A stretch of DNA of 64,000 nucleotides from Tsuneonella dongtanensis (lineage in GTDB: Bacteria > Pseudomonadota > Alphaproteobacteria > Sphingomonadales > Sphingomonadaceae), in NCBI RefSeq assembly GCF_001698205.1, contig NZ_CP016591.1:2666001-2730000 (forward strand), read 5' to 3'. A program made the position numbers and the translations under genes. Shown here in pieces: positions 8,097 through 16,735 of the stretch. Numbering within the stretch: the stretch's first letter is position 1; every line of letters starts with the position of its first letter. Under the pieces are notes generated by a model. The model did no database searches. It was not told the DNA's origin and saw only the letters and a program-made list of their open reading frames with translations.

Positions 8097-8750
8097 ATGA
8101 GCCGGGCCGAACCCAAGCGTCGTACACGCCTCGATCCCGCGGAGCGCCGCCGCCTCATTCTCGACCACGCGGCCGAGGTCATCGCACAGGAAGGCGTGTC
8201 GGCCCTGTCCATGGAGCGCATCGGACGCGAGGCGGGGGTGTCGAAATCGCTCGTCTACAATTACTTCCCCAACCTCAACGAGCTACTGAGCGAGCTGTTG
8301 GAGCGCGAACTCCGCCGGCTCCGGCGGATGCAGGGCCAGGCGGCGGAGGGCGCGGAGACGTTCGAGGGTCTCGTCCGCGCGGTCACGCACGTCTACCTCA
8401 AGTACATCGACGAGCGCGGCCTCCTGCTCGAGCGGCTGCAGGCCGAACCTCACGTCAGTGCGGTGCACGACCCCACCGAATACGGGCGTGAAACGGCGGT
8501 CGACTATCTGACCGAGCTCGTGATGCGCCATTTCGAACTGCCGCGCGACATTGCCCGGGCTGCGACCGACATCAGTTTCGGCCTTCCAGCTTCGGCAGGC
8601 GCGTACCTGCATCGCCATGGAATGCCGCGACCGGTTCTCGAGGACCTCACGGTGGCGATGATCATCGGCTCGGTCACCGCACTGAAGACCGACTATATGG
8701 CGCGCACCAAGCCCCTGCGGCCCGAACCGCGCATCCGACCGGTCGACTGA
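8097..8750 (+). CDS. TetR family transcriptional regulator
   Basis: A 217-residue protein with a TetR N-terminal HTH (residues about 14-60). It shows the family flow ERRRLILDHAAEVIAQEG, then MERIGREAGVSKSLVYNYF. The C-terminal half is an all-helical ligand domain. An earlier in-frame ATG at 8046 overlaps the VOC stop (ATGA) and would add 17 residues (MSAFCAGFPTP...) that do not look like a TetR N-terminus, so 8097 is preferred. It lies at the end of the quinoprotein operon and converges 4 bp from the SDR gene. It is the best candidate for binding one of the two shared operators. Confidence 0.88.
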   Translation: MSRAEPKRRTRLDPAERRRLILDHAAEVIAQEGVSALSMERIGREAGVSKSLVYNYFPNLNELLSELLERELRRLRRMQGQAAEGAETFEGLVRAVTHVYLKYIDERGLLLERLQAEPHVSAVHDPTEYGRETAVDYLTELVMRHFELPRDIARAATDISFGLPASAGAYLHRHGMPRPVLEDLTVAMIIGSVTALKTDYMARTKPLRPEPRIRPVD

Positions 8751-8753
8751 GGG

Positions 8754-9518
8754 CTAGAACGGATAAATCGATTGGCCGCCGTCGATCACGATCGATTGGC
8801 CGGTGACGAGATCGCTCGCCCTGCTCGCCAGGAAGACCGCGATGCCGCCCATGTCGTCGATCGTGCCGAGTTTACCCGAAGGCGTACGCCGCAGGCACGC
8901 ATCGCGGAAGGCCTTGGGCGTGTTGAGGCTCATCTCGGTCTCGATGAACCCGGGGAGTATCGCGTTGACGCGGATACCTGCCGGAGCAAGTTCGACCGCT
9001 AGAGCGCGCACCATGCCAGAGACAGCAGCCTTGCTCGTGGAATAGGGGCCGCCCGGCAAGCCGAGAAGCGCTGCGATCGACGAGGTGACGACGAGCTTGC
9101 CACCGGACCCTTGCGCCATGAATTGGCGCGCAGCGGCACGAAAGCTCGATACCACGCTGTCGACATTGAGCCGCTGCACGGCATCCCAGTCGGCGGGGGT
9201 CATCTCGACGAACGGCTTGCGGGCGCCCGATCCCCCGGCGTTGGCGAAAAGGCTGTCGACCTTGCCGAAGCGCGCCACCGTGGCTTCCATCGCCGCATCG
9301 ACCGCAGCGGGGTTCGTCACGTCGCACGCGAAGCCCTCTGCCTCGACGCCCAGCTCGCGCATCTCCGCGACCGCTGCCGCATTCCGCCCCTCGTTGCGCC
9401 CCCACACGGCGATCGAGGCGCCGGCCCGGGCGAGGCCTCGCGCCATTCCCAGTCCAAGGCCCGCATTGCCGCCGGTGACCACACTTACATGGCCGGTAAG
9501 ATCGAATTGCCCCGTCAT
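8754..9518 (-). CDS. short-chain dehydrogenase/reductase
   Basis: A 254-residue classical SDR. It has the cofactor motif TGGNAGLG near residue 15, NAG in the active-site region (FANAGGSG), catalytic Ser in VTSSIA and the YSTSK pair (YxxxK), and ends in the common GQSIVIDGG. It probably oxidises or reduces a small alcohol or ketone with NAD(P). The ATG at 9518 overlaps the stop of the upstream hydrolase gene (ATGA). Last gene of the TonB receptor-hydrolase-SDR operon. Confidence 0.9.
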   Translation of the reverse strand: MTGQFDLTGHVSVVTGGNAGLGLGMARGLARAGASIAVWGRNEGRNAAAVAEMRELGVEAEGFACDVTNPAAVDAAMEATVARFGKVDSLFANAGGSGARKPFVEMTPADWDAVQRLNVDSVVSSFRAAARQFMAQGSGGKLVVTSSIAALLGLPGGPYSTSKAAVSGMVRALAVELAPAGIRVNAILPGFIETEMSLNTPKAFRDACLRRTPSGKLGTIDDMGGIAVFLASRASDLVTGQSIVIDGGQSIYPF

Positions 9519-10840
9519 TCCCCTGCTTTCCTGTATTCCATCGTCATCCCGGCCGCCCTGCCGCGGTGGAAACCGCGCCAATAGCCGGGCTGAGCATCCC
9601 CTGCGGTGGTGCCATCATACAGAGCGCCGAACGGCATCGGCCAGCGCCCGTCATTCGAATTTGCACAAGGCACCGCGAGATACTTCGCGGCATCGGTCTT
9701 GCCTTTGAGTTCGCTGTCCAGGAAGGCGACCACGAAGTGAGTGACGACCTGGTTCAACCGCTCGCCGCGCCATACCGGATCTCCGAACCAGTCGATGATA
9801 GATGCAGGCGCGTCGACCGGAACCGGCTGCGCATTGCCGGCGACGTTATGCCCTGCTTCGCGAAGCGTAAGCATGTACCGATCTGCGCCCTTCATCTGCT
9901 CGAACAGCCATGACAGGCCCTCGGCATAATTGACGACCTTGTCGTCGCTTCCGGCGATGACGAGTGACGGCACACGCACATTCGCAATATCTTCGGCGGT
10001 CCAGGCCCGACTTTCGGGTTGAGCTCCCCAAGGCGCGAGAAACACTGCCGCGCCGAGCTGCGGCGCAGCGGCGGCAGTGTCTTCTGCAAGCTTGTTGCGG
10101 GCGTTGGCAGGCAGCCCGGTGAAAGGCGGCACGGTTACGGCATACCGCCCCCCGGCCGTGCCCACCGCGCCATATCCGCCCATCGAATAACCGAGCAGGC
10201 CCACCGGCGCAGTTCTGTCAATCGGCAATCCCTTGGCCGTATCGCCCGCTGTCAGCGCGGCCATGACTGCGCGTTGGTCATGCGACCGCCGCAGCAGTAC
10301 GTCGCCGAATGCAGCAAGAAAGCCCGGAACGTCTTCGTACCGGGCATCGGCATGATCGATCGAAGCCACGACGTATCCGTGCGAGGCAAGGACTTCGGCG
10401 AGCCTGCTAAAATGGGTGCTCCAGCCGCCAAGGCCATGCGACATGACGACCAGCGGGAATTCATCGCCCGCAGGTGGAGGCGCGGAGGGTATCGCCAGCC
10501 CGTCTTCCTCGATTAACACTGCGGCCAATTGCGGAGGCTTGAGTTCGTGGGTGTACCGAGCGCGCGCGCCTTTGGCATCGGATGCGGGATAGAACAGCCG
10601 AACCGGAACCGTCGCCTCGGCAGGTCCCTGTAGCCCTGGCCGTGCCGGCAAAGTTATCGACTCCACCCGGGTTCCGACATCCCATGCACCCTTGCGGCCG
10701 AGGTCGGGTGCCTCGGTGGCGGCCGCCCACGCGGGGACGGCCTCGTGCGCGGACAAAGATGCCGCCGCGCCGGGGGAGAGACCCAGCGCGGCGGCCGCGA
10801 GTGCCGTGACGAGCGGCAGCTTCGCCAGTCGCTGCGACAT
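9515..10840 (-). CDS. periplasmic serine alpha/beta hydrolase (PAF-acetylhydrolase/dienelactone-hydrolase-like)
   Basis: A 441-residue protein. The ATG at 10840 overlaps the TonB receptor stop (TAATG) and opens a clear signal peptide (MSQRLAKLPLVTALAAAALG). It contains the oxyanion segment VVMSHGLGGWS, the nucleophile elbow GYSMGG (Ser), an acidic residue in IAGSDDKVV and His in REAGHN, so a complete Ser-Asp-His triad. The arrangement resembles the bacterial PAF-AH isoform II-like family. It may hydrolyse an ester or a beta-diketone-like product, but the substrate cannot be read from sequence. It sits between the importer and the SDR. Confidence 0.8.
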   Translation of the reverse strand: MSQRLAKLPLVTALAAAALGLSPGAAASLSAHEAVPAWAAATEAPDLGRKGAWDVGTRVESITLPARPGLQGPAEATVPVRLFYPASDAKGARARYTHELKPPQLAAVLIEEDGLAIPSAPPPAGDEFPLVVMSHGLGGWSTHFSRLAEVLASHGYVVASIDHADARYEDVPGFLAAFGDVLLRRSHDQRAVMAALTAGDTAKGLPIDRTAPVGLLGYSMGGYGAVGTAGGRYAVTVPPFTGLPANARNKLAEDTAAAAPQLGAAVFLAPWGAQPESRAWTAEDIANVRVPSLVIAGSDDKVVNYAEGLSWLFEQMKGADRYMLTLREAGHNVAGNAQPVPVDAPASIIDWFGDPVWRGERLNQVVTHFVVAFLDSELKGKTDAAKYLAVPCANSNDGRWPMPFGALYDGTTAGDAQPGYWRGFHRGRAAGMTMEYRKAGE

Positions 10841-13251
10841 TAGAAGCGGAATGTCCCTTCGATGCCGTAGGTGCGCGGTTCGAGAATGTGGAGCGAGCGG
10901 AACCGCCCGACGAGTGGGCCTTCCTGGCTCATGCGGATCACATCGTCGCGATTGAACAGGTTCTTTGCATAACCCCGCAGCGACCATTGCCGGTCGACCG
11001 GAGCGAGGAGAAGCTTGAAGTCAGTCTGGCTGTAGCCGTTGAACTGGTCGATCGGCTTCGCGAACGCCGTCCCGTAATATTGCGATTGCTGATAGTGATC
11101 GAGCCGCGGGACCAGCTCGAGGTCGCCGCCGAGCGGCATCGCATATTGCACTCCAAGCGAGATCTTCCATGCTGGCGAGAACGGCAGGTCGTTGCCGTCG
11201 AGATTCTTGATGATGACCCCGCTTCCATTGCGGAGCGGCTGGCCATTCGGCCCGAGCACAATGACGGCGCCTGGTGCGATCGCGTTCGGATCACCTTCAT
11301 CGCCCGACTGGAAGCCCTTGATCTGCGTCTTGAGGAGCGAGAAGGATCCGTCGAACTGGAAGCGGCGGCTCGGCCGCGCGACCCATTCGAATTCCGCACC
11401 ATAGACCTTCGCATCGGTGTTGACGGTATTTGCGCTGGTCACTCCGACCTGGCCGATTTGAAGACCCTTGTAGTCGTAGTAGAAAGCCGAACTGTTCAGC
11501 AGGAAGCTCCCATCGAAGGCCTGAAACTTGAGGCCGACTTCTCCGGCGTTGAGGAATTCGGGAGCGAAGGTCGGCACGACGGCACCGCCCGGATTGATGC
11601 CTCCCGCCTTGTACCCTCTGGCGACCGACACGTAACCGTTGAGGTTGTCGGTGAATTCGTGGTCGAGGACAATCCGACCGGTCACCACACCCTTCTTGAA
11701 CTCGCCTGAGATGAAGGGCCGCTCGCCTCCGTTGACCGGATTGAGGAACTGCTCGCGGGTGAGGATGGTCTTCTTGTCATTGCTGTAGCGAATGCCACCG
11801 GTCAGGTGCGTGCGCTCGGTTAGGTCGAAGTACACTTCACCGAACAGGCCGAAGCTGCGGGTGGTCGCGGGGTTCGTATCGATGCGGTAGGCCTCGAACA
11901 CTACCGGAATTCCGGCGGCCTGCTGCCGTGCTGCGAGCGTGGGATGCGTGATGTTGACGAATCGGCTCGACTCGAGATCGAAGTAGTTGCCTCCGATCAG
12001 AAAGTTGACCGGTCCGTCGAAATCGGATGCGAGGCGTAGCTCCTGCGACCATTGCTCGGAATCTCCGAAGTCGCGGCGACCCGAGATGATCTGGGTAGTC
12101 GTAACCTTCACGCCGTCGGCCAGCGGCTCGAAGGTGATCGGACGCAGCAGCTGCCCCGTCGGCACGAATCTGTCGAAATCGTTCCGGATGTCGTACTTGT
12201 TGCGCTGATACCCAGTCAGCGAGGTCAGCGTGATATTGCCGAAGTCGTGGCTTACCTCAAACGAGACGTTCCATTCCTCGATGTCGCGAGCCGGATCGAT
12301 GTCCTGGTTGATCGTCCGAAGGTCGGTCGGGTTCACGGCGCCCGCGAAATAATCGACCGACGGGGAAGGCAGTGTGCCAGTGACCCGTCCGAGAAGGTCG
12401 AAGATCGTGATACGGGAATCCGGAGTTTCGAAGCCGCGTTCGAGTGGCGAGCAACCGATTGCTGCGTCCTTCTTGCAGACGCCCTTTGTCCCGAAGTTGC
12501 TCGCATCGTCCTGTTTGAAATAGCCGACCACGAGATTTGCGCGCGTCGCGCCGAGGTCTAGGCCCAGGGTGCCACGAACGCCGTACATATGGCGATCGTC
12601 CACATCGTTGCCTGTGAAAAGGTTCGTTGTGTAACCATCGCGGTCGAGGAAGAAGCCCGCAACGCGTGCCGCCAAAGCTCCGCCGAGAGGCACGTTCAAT
12701 GCGCCTTCGATTCTTTTCGAATCGTAGTTGCCGTAAGTCGCCGTGACATAGCCCTCGAATTCGCGCGTGGGCTTCTTGGTGATGAGATTGAGTACGCCCG
12801 CCGTCGTGTTGCGGCCGTATAGCGTCCCTTGCGGACCGCGCAGAACCTCGATTCGCTCAAGATCGAAGTACTCCTGCCCCAGAGCAGGGTCACCGATATA
12901 CACACCGTTCACGTGGTAGCCGAGGCCGCTTTCGGACGTCGAGGAAATGGCCAGGTTTCCAATTCCGCGGAGTGATGCGCCCACATCCGTCACTGTCAGG
13001 TTAGGGACCGAGAAACTGAGGTCGACAGCGTCATCGATGGTCTTGTTGTCGAGCGTGTCGCTCGAGAATGCAGTGACCGCGATTGGCACATCCTGAAGCG
13101 ATTGCTCTCGCTTCTGCGCGGTCACGACGATGACGGGCTCCTCAGCAGCCGCATCATCCGGCACCTGCTGAGCCATACCCGGTGTTGCCGCCAGACCGCA
13201 GGCGAGAGCTGTGAACGACACGGATGCGTAGCGTGAAAGGCTTTTTGCCAT
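10840..13251 (-). CDS. TonB-dependent outer-membrane receptor
   Basis: An 803-residue receptor. The signal peptide ends near ATPGMAQ, and a TonB-box-like segment (EEPVIVVTAQKRE) follows. The plug domain has IEVLRGPQGTLYGRNTTAGVLNLITKKP, the hallmark of the family, then a 22-strand barrel ending in the aromatic GTFRF. The Sphingomonad-style QKREQSLQDVPIAV plug start is typical of receptors in catabolic loci. It probably imports the substrate of the local hydrolase, SDR and dehydrogenase. First gene of a three-gene operon with 1-4 bp overlaps. A 21-bp element shared with the quinoprotein promoter lies 34 bp upstream. Confidence 0.93.
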   Translation of the reverse strand: MAKSLSRYASVSFTALACGLAATPGMAQQVPDDAAAEEPVIVVTAQKREQSLQDVPIAVTAFSSDTLDNKTIDDAVDLSFSVPNLTVTDVGASLRGIGNLAISSTSESGLGYHVNGVYIGDPALGQEYFDLERIEVLRGPQGTLYGRNTTAGVLNLITKKPTREFEGYVTATYGNYDSKRIEGALNVPLGGALAARVAGFFLDRDGYTTNLFTGNDVDDRHMYGVRGTLGLDLGATRANLVVGYFKQDDASNFGTKGVCKKDAAIGCSPLERGFETPDSRITIFDLLGRVTGTLPSPSVDYFAGAVNPTDLRTINQDIDPARDIEEWNVSFEVSHDFGNITLTSLTGYQRNKYDIRNDFDRFVPTGQLLRPITFEPLADGVKVTTTQIISGRRDFGDSEQWSQELRLASDFDGPVNFLIGGNYFDLESSRFVNITHPTLAARQQAAGIPVVFEAYRIDTNPATTRSFGLFGEVYFDLTERTHLTGGIRYSNDKKTILTREQFLNPVNGGERPFISGEFKKGVVTGRIVLDHEFTDNLNGYVSVARGYKAGGINPGGAVVPTFAPEFLNAGEVGLKFQAFDGSFLLNSSAFYYDYKGLQIGQVGVTSANTVNTDAKVYGAEFEWVARPSRRFQFDGSFSLLKTQIKGFQSGDEGDPNAIAPGAVIVLGPNGQPLRNGSGVIIKNLDGNDLPFSPAWKISLGVQYAMPLGGDLELVPRLDHYQQSQYYGTAFAKPIDQFNGYSQTDFKLLLAPVDRQWSLRGYAKNLFNRDDVIRMSQEGPLVGRFRSLHILEPRTYGIEGTFRF

Positions 13252-13285
13252 CGGTTCCTCCCCAAGAATGCAGGCAGGATAGCCC

Positions 13286-13306
13286 TTGTTGTATATTTCG
13301 TCAATA
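13286..13306. promoter_or_regulatory. AT-rich operator candidate, TonB receptor promoter
   Basis: A 21-bp element 34 bp upstream of the receptor start. It matches 5074-5094 at 17 of 21 positions with the common block CGTCAATA. Inverted half-sites of the type TTG...CAA are visible but imperfect. This suggests co-regulation of importer and quinoprotein. Confidence 0.5.
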
Positions 13307-13740
13307 GAGGGCTCGTGCAGCCTCCATTTTGGGGCAAAAGAAGGCTATATGACCTTCCTTATGCTACAGGTCGTCGTTATGGTGGATTGCCCAGACCGCG
13401 AGTCTTCGCGCTTGCGTTTGGAAGGTTTTGGTCGGTCGCGCCGCGGGATGAGGGGTCGCGACGAGTCGGCCGGGTCCCTGCACCCGGAGATGTTCGGACT
13501 GTTGAGATAAGTGGGTGGTGGCAGGGCTTGAATCGAACCGGAAAAATAACCCTTTGATATAATCTTGTTCTTGGAGAAAACGCAGACCTACCCCCACACT
13601 CTCCCCCACATTTTCGTTCATTTAACGATGGTTCGGTTCAGCGTTTTGGCCGAGAAGCTGAATAAATGGGTGGTCCGCAGAGCGCCTGATCGCAATAAAG
13701 GCGCGTTCTGACACTGTCCATTTGCGAGTTCGCGGCCTGG
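13307..13740. other. non-coding gap with a tRNA-3'-end-like fragment
   Basis: No convincing gene. Short reading frames here lack ribosome sites and family features. At 13514-13537 the plus strand reads like the reverse complement of a tRNA 3' end (TGGTGGCAGGG, then TTGAATCGAACC) but no tRNA can be folded from it. It differs from the 3' end of tRNA-Tyr at 33475 by one deletion and two substitutions over about 25 bases. A C-rich stretch (13590-13612) follows. Confidence 0.4.
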
Positions 13741-13935
13741 TCAGTTCAATGCCCGATGCCGCTCCACCAGTTCATGAAGACTGGCCGTCGTGACCCGCGT
13801 TGCCTTGCCGAGCTTGACCGTCTCAAGTTCGCCACTGGAAATCAGCTCGTAGAGCTTTGTGCGCCCGACGCCGATCATGCGCGCAGCGTCATTGACCCTG
13901 ACGCAGATCGGCTCGACAGTTTGCTGTCTGCTCAT
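13741..13935 (-). CDS. excisionase-family small HTH protein
   Basis: A 64-residue protein with a MerR/excisionase-type winged HTH. It reads VNDAARMIGVGRTKLYELI, then SGELETVKLGKATRVTTASL, the usual pattern of one HTH plus a basic wing that ends with a specificity helix. Such proteins act as recombination directionality factors or small repressors in integrated elements. The ATG overlaps the stop of the upstream AlpA-like gene (ATGA). No integrase is left on this side, so it is probably a relic of an element. Confidence 0.82.
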   Translation of the reverse strand: MSRQQTVEPICVRVNDAARMIGVGRTKLYELISSGELETVKLGKATRVTTASLHELVERHRALN

Positions 13936-14138
13936 TCTGCGGGTTCCTCTTCACGATAGTGAGCAGGATCGGCAATCCAGCGATTGATAGCTGATTCATG
14001 CCAACCCGCGCCGTGCACGCTGAGCTTCACCTGTGACGGGAAAGTGCCCTCGGCGATCTTACGATAGATGGTGGAGCGAGAGAGACCTGTGCGGTCGAGC
14101 ACGGTCTTTAGTCGGATGATGCGTTCTGTATTGGACAT
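13932..14138 (-). CDS. AlpA family regulator
   Basis: A 68-residue protein with the AlpA signature IRLKTVLDRTGLSRSTIYRKI, then GTFPSQVKLSVHGAGWHESAINRWI. This is the pattern of phage-P4/CP4-57 AlpA activators, which control integrase or excisionase genes in islands. It forms a two-gene unit with the excisionase-like gene downstream. It marks this stretch as an element end. Confidence 0.88.
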   Translation of the reverse strand: MSNTERIIRLKTVLDRTGLSRSTIYRKIAEGTFPSQVKLSVHGAGWHESAINRWIADPAHYREEEPAE

Positions 14139-14625
14139 TGGGCGTTCTCACTTTGACATTGGCAGCCCCTCTATGGAACATAATGAGAACCTTTTTTTGA
14201 AAGGTGCAAGGTTCGGGTTCAGTTGAAACTCGGGGAATTCTTCAACGATTTGCACGATTTGAACCGTCTATGGACGATTTGGGACTTTTGCGGACAAACC
14301 GGCCCGATGCCCTCGGCTCGGAAGATGTTTTCGCTCCACCCGATTTTGCGACAGGCATGCGCTGATTTGCGACGGCGACGACGGATTTCCGCGCCAACGT
14401 TGCTCGATTTTGCGCGAATCCGGTAGAGTAAGTGCCGCTAGCCCGATCCTTGCTGATTTCCCAATTTGCATGGGCGAAAGAATTTTCTGCTGTCGAACCT
14501 GGCCGCCCGCAATGACTGAAACTGGGCCGGTTGCTGACTGTCTGCTTCTAGGTGGCTGGCGAAGCAAAACGGCCATTCAGCTTGCGCCCGATTGCGGATC
14601 CGGAAGGACTGGCTAATCTGTAATC
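14139..14625. other. gap without a supported gene; contains repeat R1
   Basis: Short reading frames occur but none has a credible start or a recognisable protein. The region is less GC-rich than the core. It holds the first copy of a 28-bp repeat (14520-14547). Confidence 0.4.
14520..14547 (+). repeat. dispersed 28-bp repeat, copy 1
   Basis: Begins AACTGGGCCGGTTG and matches 15655-15682 with two substitutions. A shorter related segment (GCCGGCGGTCAGCTTTTGGG) is found near 16418. All copies are intergenic. Confidence 0.55.
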
Positions 14626-15057
14626 ATGCAACAGGCAGCAGTAGCATATCTGGCCAATAGCACATTGGTAGTCGCGCCGATCATTCAGACTACGGCGGGA
14701 CTTGGTCTGGAAGTCGAGCCAATCGTTGTTGAGCCGCATGAACCGAGTATCATTGCGGCAGCCTTGTCATCTGCGATTTCCCGTTCAGGGCGTACGGTTC
14801 CACACCCAAGCCAGGATGAATGGAAAGGGCTTTTCAAGCCATTTCTGGATGCGGTTGGGGTCAGGAGCAGCAGGGCGTTCATGAAGGACGCCATTCGCGT
14901 GGAAATTCGTGTTGCAGGTGACAGGTTGGAGCTAACGCCGCAGCGCAATCTAGGCAGCAACAGGGGCTTTGAGCCATTGACTGATTTGGCGGTCAGCGCT
15001 CCTCAAGGCGATTATCCGGCTGCGGCGGCAGCGATATTGTCGATGTTTGGAGGCTAG
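14626..15057 (+). CDS. hypothetical protein
   Basis: A 143-residue soluble protein from an ATG start at 14626. No signal peptide or membrane segment. The middle (HPSQDEWKGLFKPFLDAVGV, then RSSRAFMKDAIRVEIRVAGD) reads like a genuine globular protein, and the end is an alanine-rich helix. No family recognised. It lies between two copies of a short repeat, together with the next gene. Confidence 0.55.
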   Translation: MQQAAVAYLANSTLVVAPIIQTTAGLGLEVEPIVVEPHEPSIIAAALSSAISRSGRTVPHPSQDEWKGLFKPFLDAVGVRSSRAFMKDAIRVEIRVAGDRLELTPQRNLGSNRGFEPLTDLAVSAPQGDYPAAAAAILSMFGG

Positions 15058-15164
15058 CGCGCCTCTCTACGTCTCGGTCGCTACGACATCCCATTGCCCC
15101 CTCTGCGGCAAGCGGAGGAATTCGCCGTGCTGCGATCCTTTTGAAAAGGGGGTATGTCTCAGGC

Positions 15165-15620
15165 ATGGCGATGTCCCCCGAAGATTACGTGTTCGTGTTC
15201 GAGCAATATTGTCTTGCGCCGACCAACAAGGATTCGGACACGATCCTGACGCGTCTTCGGGCAGTGCTGTCCTTCTATCGCCATCCCCGGTTTTCGGACC
15301 TTGCGGAATCCAAAGGCGACATGCTGTTGTTCCAGTATGGAGTTTACGACTGGGGATCGGGACCATGCTTCGAACTCGATTTGAACCGGCAGTTCATTGA
15401 ACAGGAGCGGGATGATGATGACGATGTCTTCAGTCAGTTTCACCTTAACTGCTACTACGCCGCTGATGAGAGATTGACGGCGTTGGGAAAGGACAGCCGC
15501 TGGTGTCCAGACCTTTCTGAACTCGACCAGTTTGCCGTGTGGGTCGAAGGCCACACTGTGCTGGCTGCCGTTGCCACGCTGTCGCGTCTAAGCACTGAGG
15601 TCACTTGCGAACTGCTCTAA
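15165..15620 (+). CDS. hypothetical protein
   Basis: A 151-residue protein from the ATG at 15165; a start at 15141 would add 8 residues. It is acidic, with DDDDD in the middle and many aromatic residues (YVFVFEQYCL, LLFQYGVYDWG). The size, acidity and aromatic content recall small immunity-type or SMI1-like proteins, but this is only an impression. No domain recognised. Confidence 0.5.
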   Translation: MAMSPEDYVFVFEQYCLAPTNKDSDTILTRLRAVLSFYRHPRFSDLAESKGDMLLFQYGVYDWGSGPCFELDLNRQFIEQERDDDDDVFSQFHLNCYYAADERLTALGKDSRWCPDLSELDQFAVWVEGHTVLAAVATLSRLSTEVTCELL

Positions 15621-15654
15621 CTGCGGACCGGTTAGCGGCCCTGAAATCGACAGC

Positions 15655-15682
15655 AACTGGGCCGGTTGCCGACTGTCAGCTT
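15655..15682 (+). repeat. dispersed 28-bp repeat, copy 2
   Basis: Same family as 14520-14547, with two differences (GCCGACTGTCAGC here, GCTGACTGTCTGC there). Together the copies bracket the two hypothetical genes at 14626 and 15165. Confidence 0.55.
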
Positions 15683-15825
15683 TTTGCCGGCCGAGTGGTA
15701 AAGCAGGCACATCGTTTTCAACACAATCAATCGGCTGGGACATGGTCACGTAGTTCGTGGAAAGCGGATGTTCCTGCCGAATTGTCTACGGCCCACGAGG
15801 ACTGTCTCAGGTCGGGGACCCATGA

Positions 15826-15871
15826 AAGCATAGGGCAGGCATTTCGAGCGAGACTTGCCTGCCCTATGCTT
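15826..15871. repeat. perfect 16-bp inverted repeat (hairpin)
   Basis: The left arm AAGCATAGGGCAGGCA (15826-15841) and right arm (15856-15871) are exact reverse complements around a 14-nt loop. No T-run follows on either strand, so it is not a classic terminator. It could be a REP-like element, the fold of an att or recombination site, or a small structured RNA. Confidence 0.65.
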
Positions 15872-16735
15872 GAGCGCGTTTGATTGGATTTGGGTCTCCA
15901 GGCGGGACTCGAACTCACGCTAAAAATCGGGACCTTTACGACGCATCCCGTTGCGGATGGGCTGGACCAAGCCGATGCACCAGCGTGACAATCCGGCTGT
16001 GAGCCGCAGATCGTAGCTGGGGGTATCGCCTGATTTTGCATTGCCCGAGAATACCCAAAATACCGCCACAAGGGCCTCGGCTTCAAGCGAACACATGCAG
16101 TCGCATACGGCCCCAAGCGGACTGGCGTGGCAGAACATCTGCTATCGAAATCAGGGATTTGGTCTGAAAATCCGGACGCATACGGAAGCAAGCAAACCTA
16201 TGCGAACGCCATTTCCTGGTAGCGGAGGAGGGACCAAGCAGAAGTGCCTAACCCCTTATTGTTACTACCTAACCTTAGCGAAAGACCGGAAATTACCGCC
16301 TCCAATACCCCCTAAATGGGCATTTTGCGCCAAGTAGTTCCAATAGTGCGATTGAGCGATCCAAAACGTGATCATATTATGATTTGCCTTGCGCCGAGCG
16401 CCAAAATCCGGACCGGGAGCCGGCGGTCAGCTTTTGGGATGGTCGTCTTAAACCAGACACAACGACAACCGCTTGCTTCTCGAGACATTGGACAATTGAA
16501 CCTGGATGGCGGCCGTCATTAATAGAAGGCTATTGCTCATATGTTACATCCCTCAGGCTCCGAAGGGCACGCATACCGATTTCTGTTCGCAAGCGGTTCA
16601 ACTCAGCTGCTGGTTTTCGTGTCGAGATCGTATGGCTGATCAGCTCTGGCGCGGTATCCCGCTGCACTTCCTGCAACTCCATGTTCCGACGGCTCATCTA
16701 CTCGGACGAGAAAATCTTGATCTCCAAGTTGCCGA

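Larger units (their letters stand above)
15621..16735. other. 1.1-kb gap with repeats, a hairpin and tRNA-end-like fragments
   Basis: No supported gene. It contains repeat copy 2, a perfect 16-bp inverted repeat (15826-15871), and two plus-strand segments that resemble reverse complements of tRNA 3' ends without a foldable tRNA: GGCGGGACTCGAAC at about 15901 and TGGTAGCGGAGGAGGGAC at about 16217. The stretch 16240-16400 is unusually AT-rich. It looks like element debris. Confidence 0.45.

Noticed and set aside
13514-13537. Candidate tRNA gene from its 3'-end-like sequence
   Set aside because: The T-stem does not pair and no D- or anticodon arm can be drawn, so only a fragment is claimed.
13286-13557. 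Two short plus-strand frames upstream of the TonB receptor
   Set aside because: They cross the receptor promoter and its shared operator and look random.
13590-13625. C-rich direct-repeat-like run as a CRISPR array
   Set aside because: Only two short similar units (CCCCCACA) and no spacer regularity; no cas genes in the window.
14223-14426. 67-codon frame beginning MKLGEFFNDL
   Set aside because: No ribosome site and low-complexity basic end; more likely chance in element debris.
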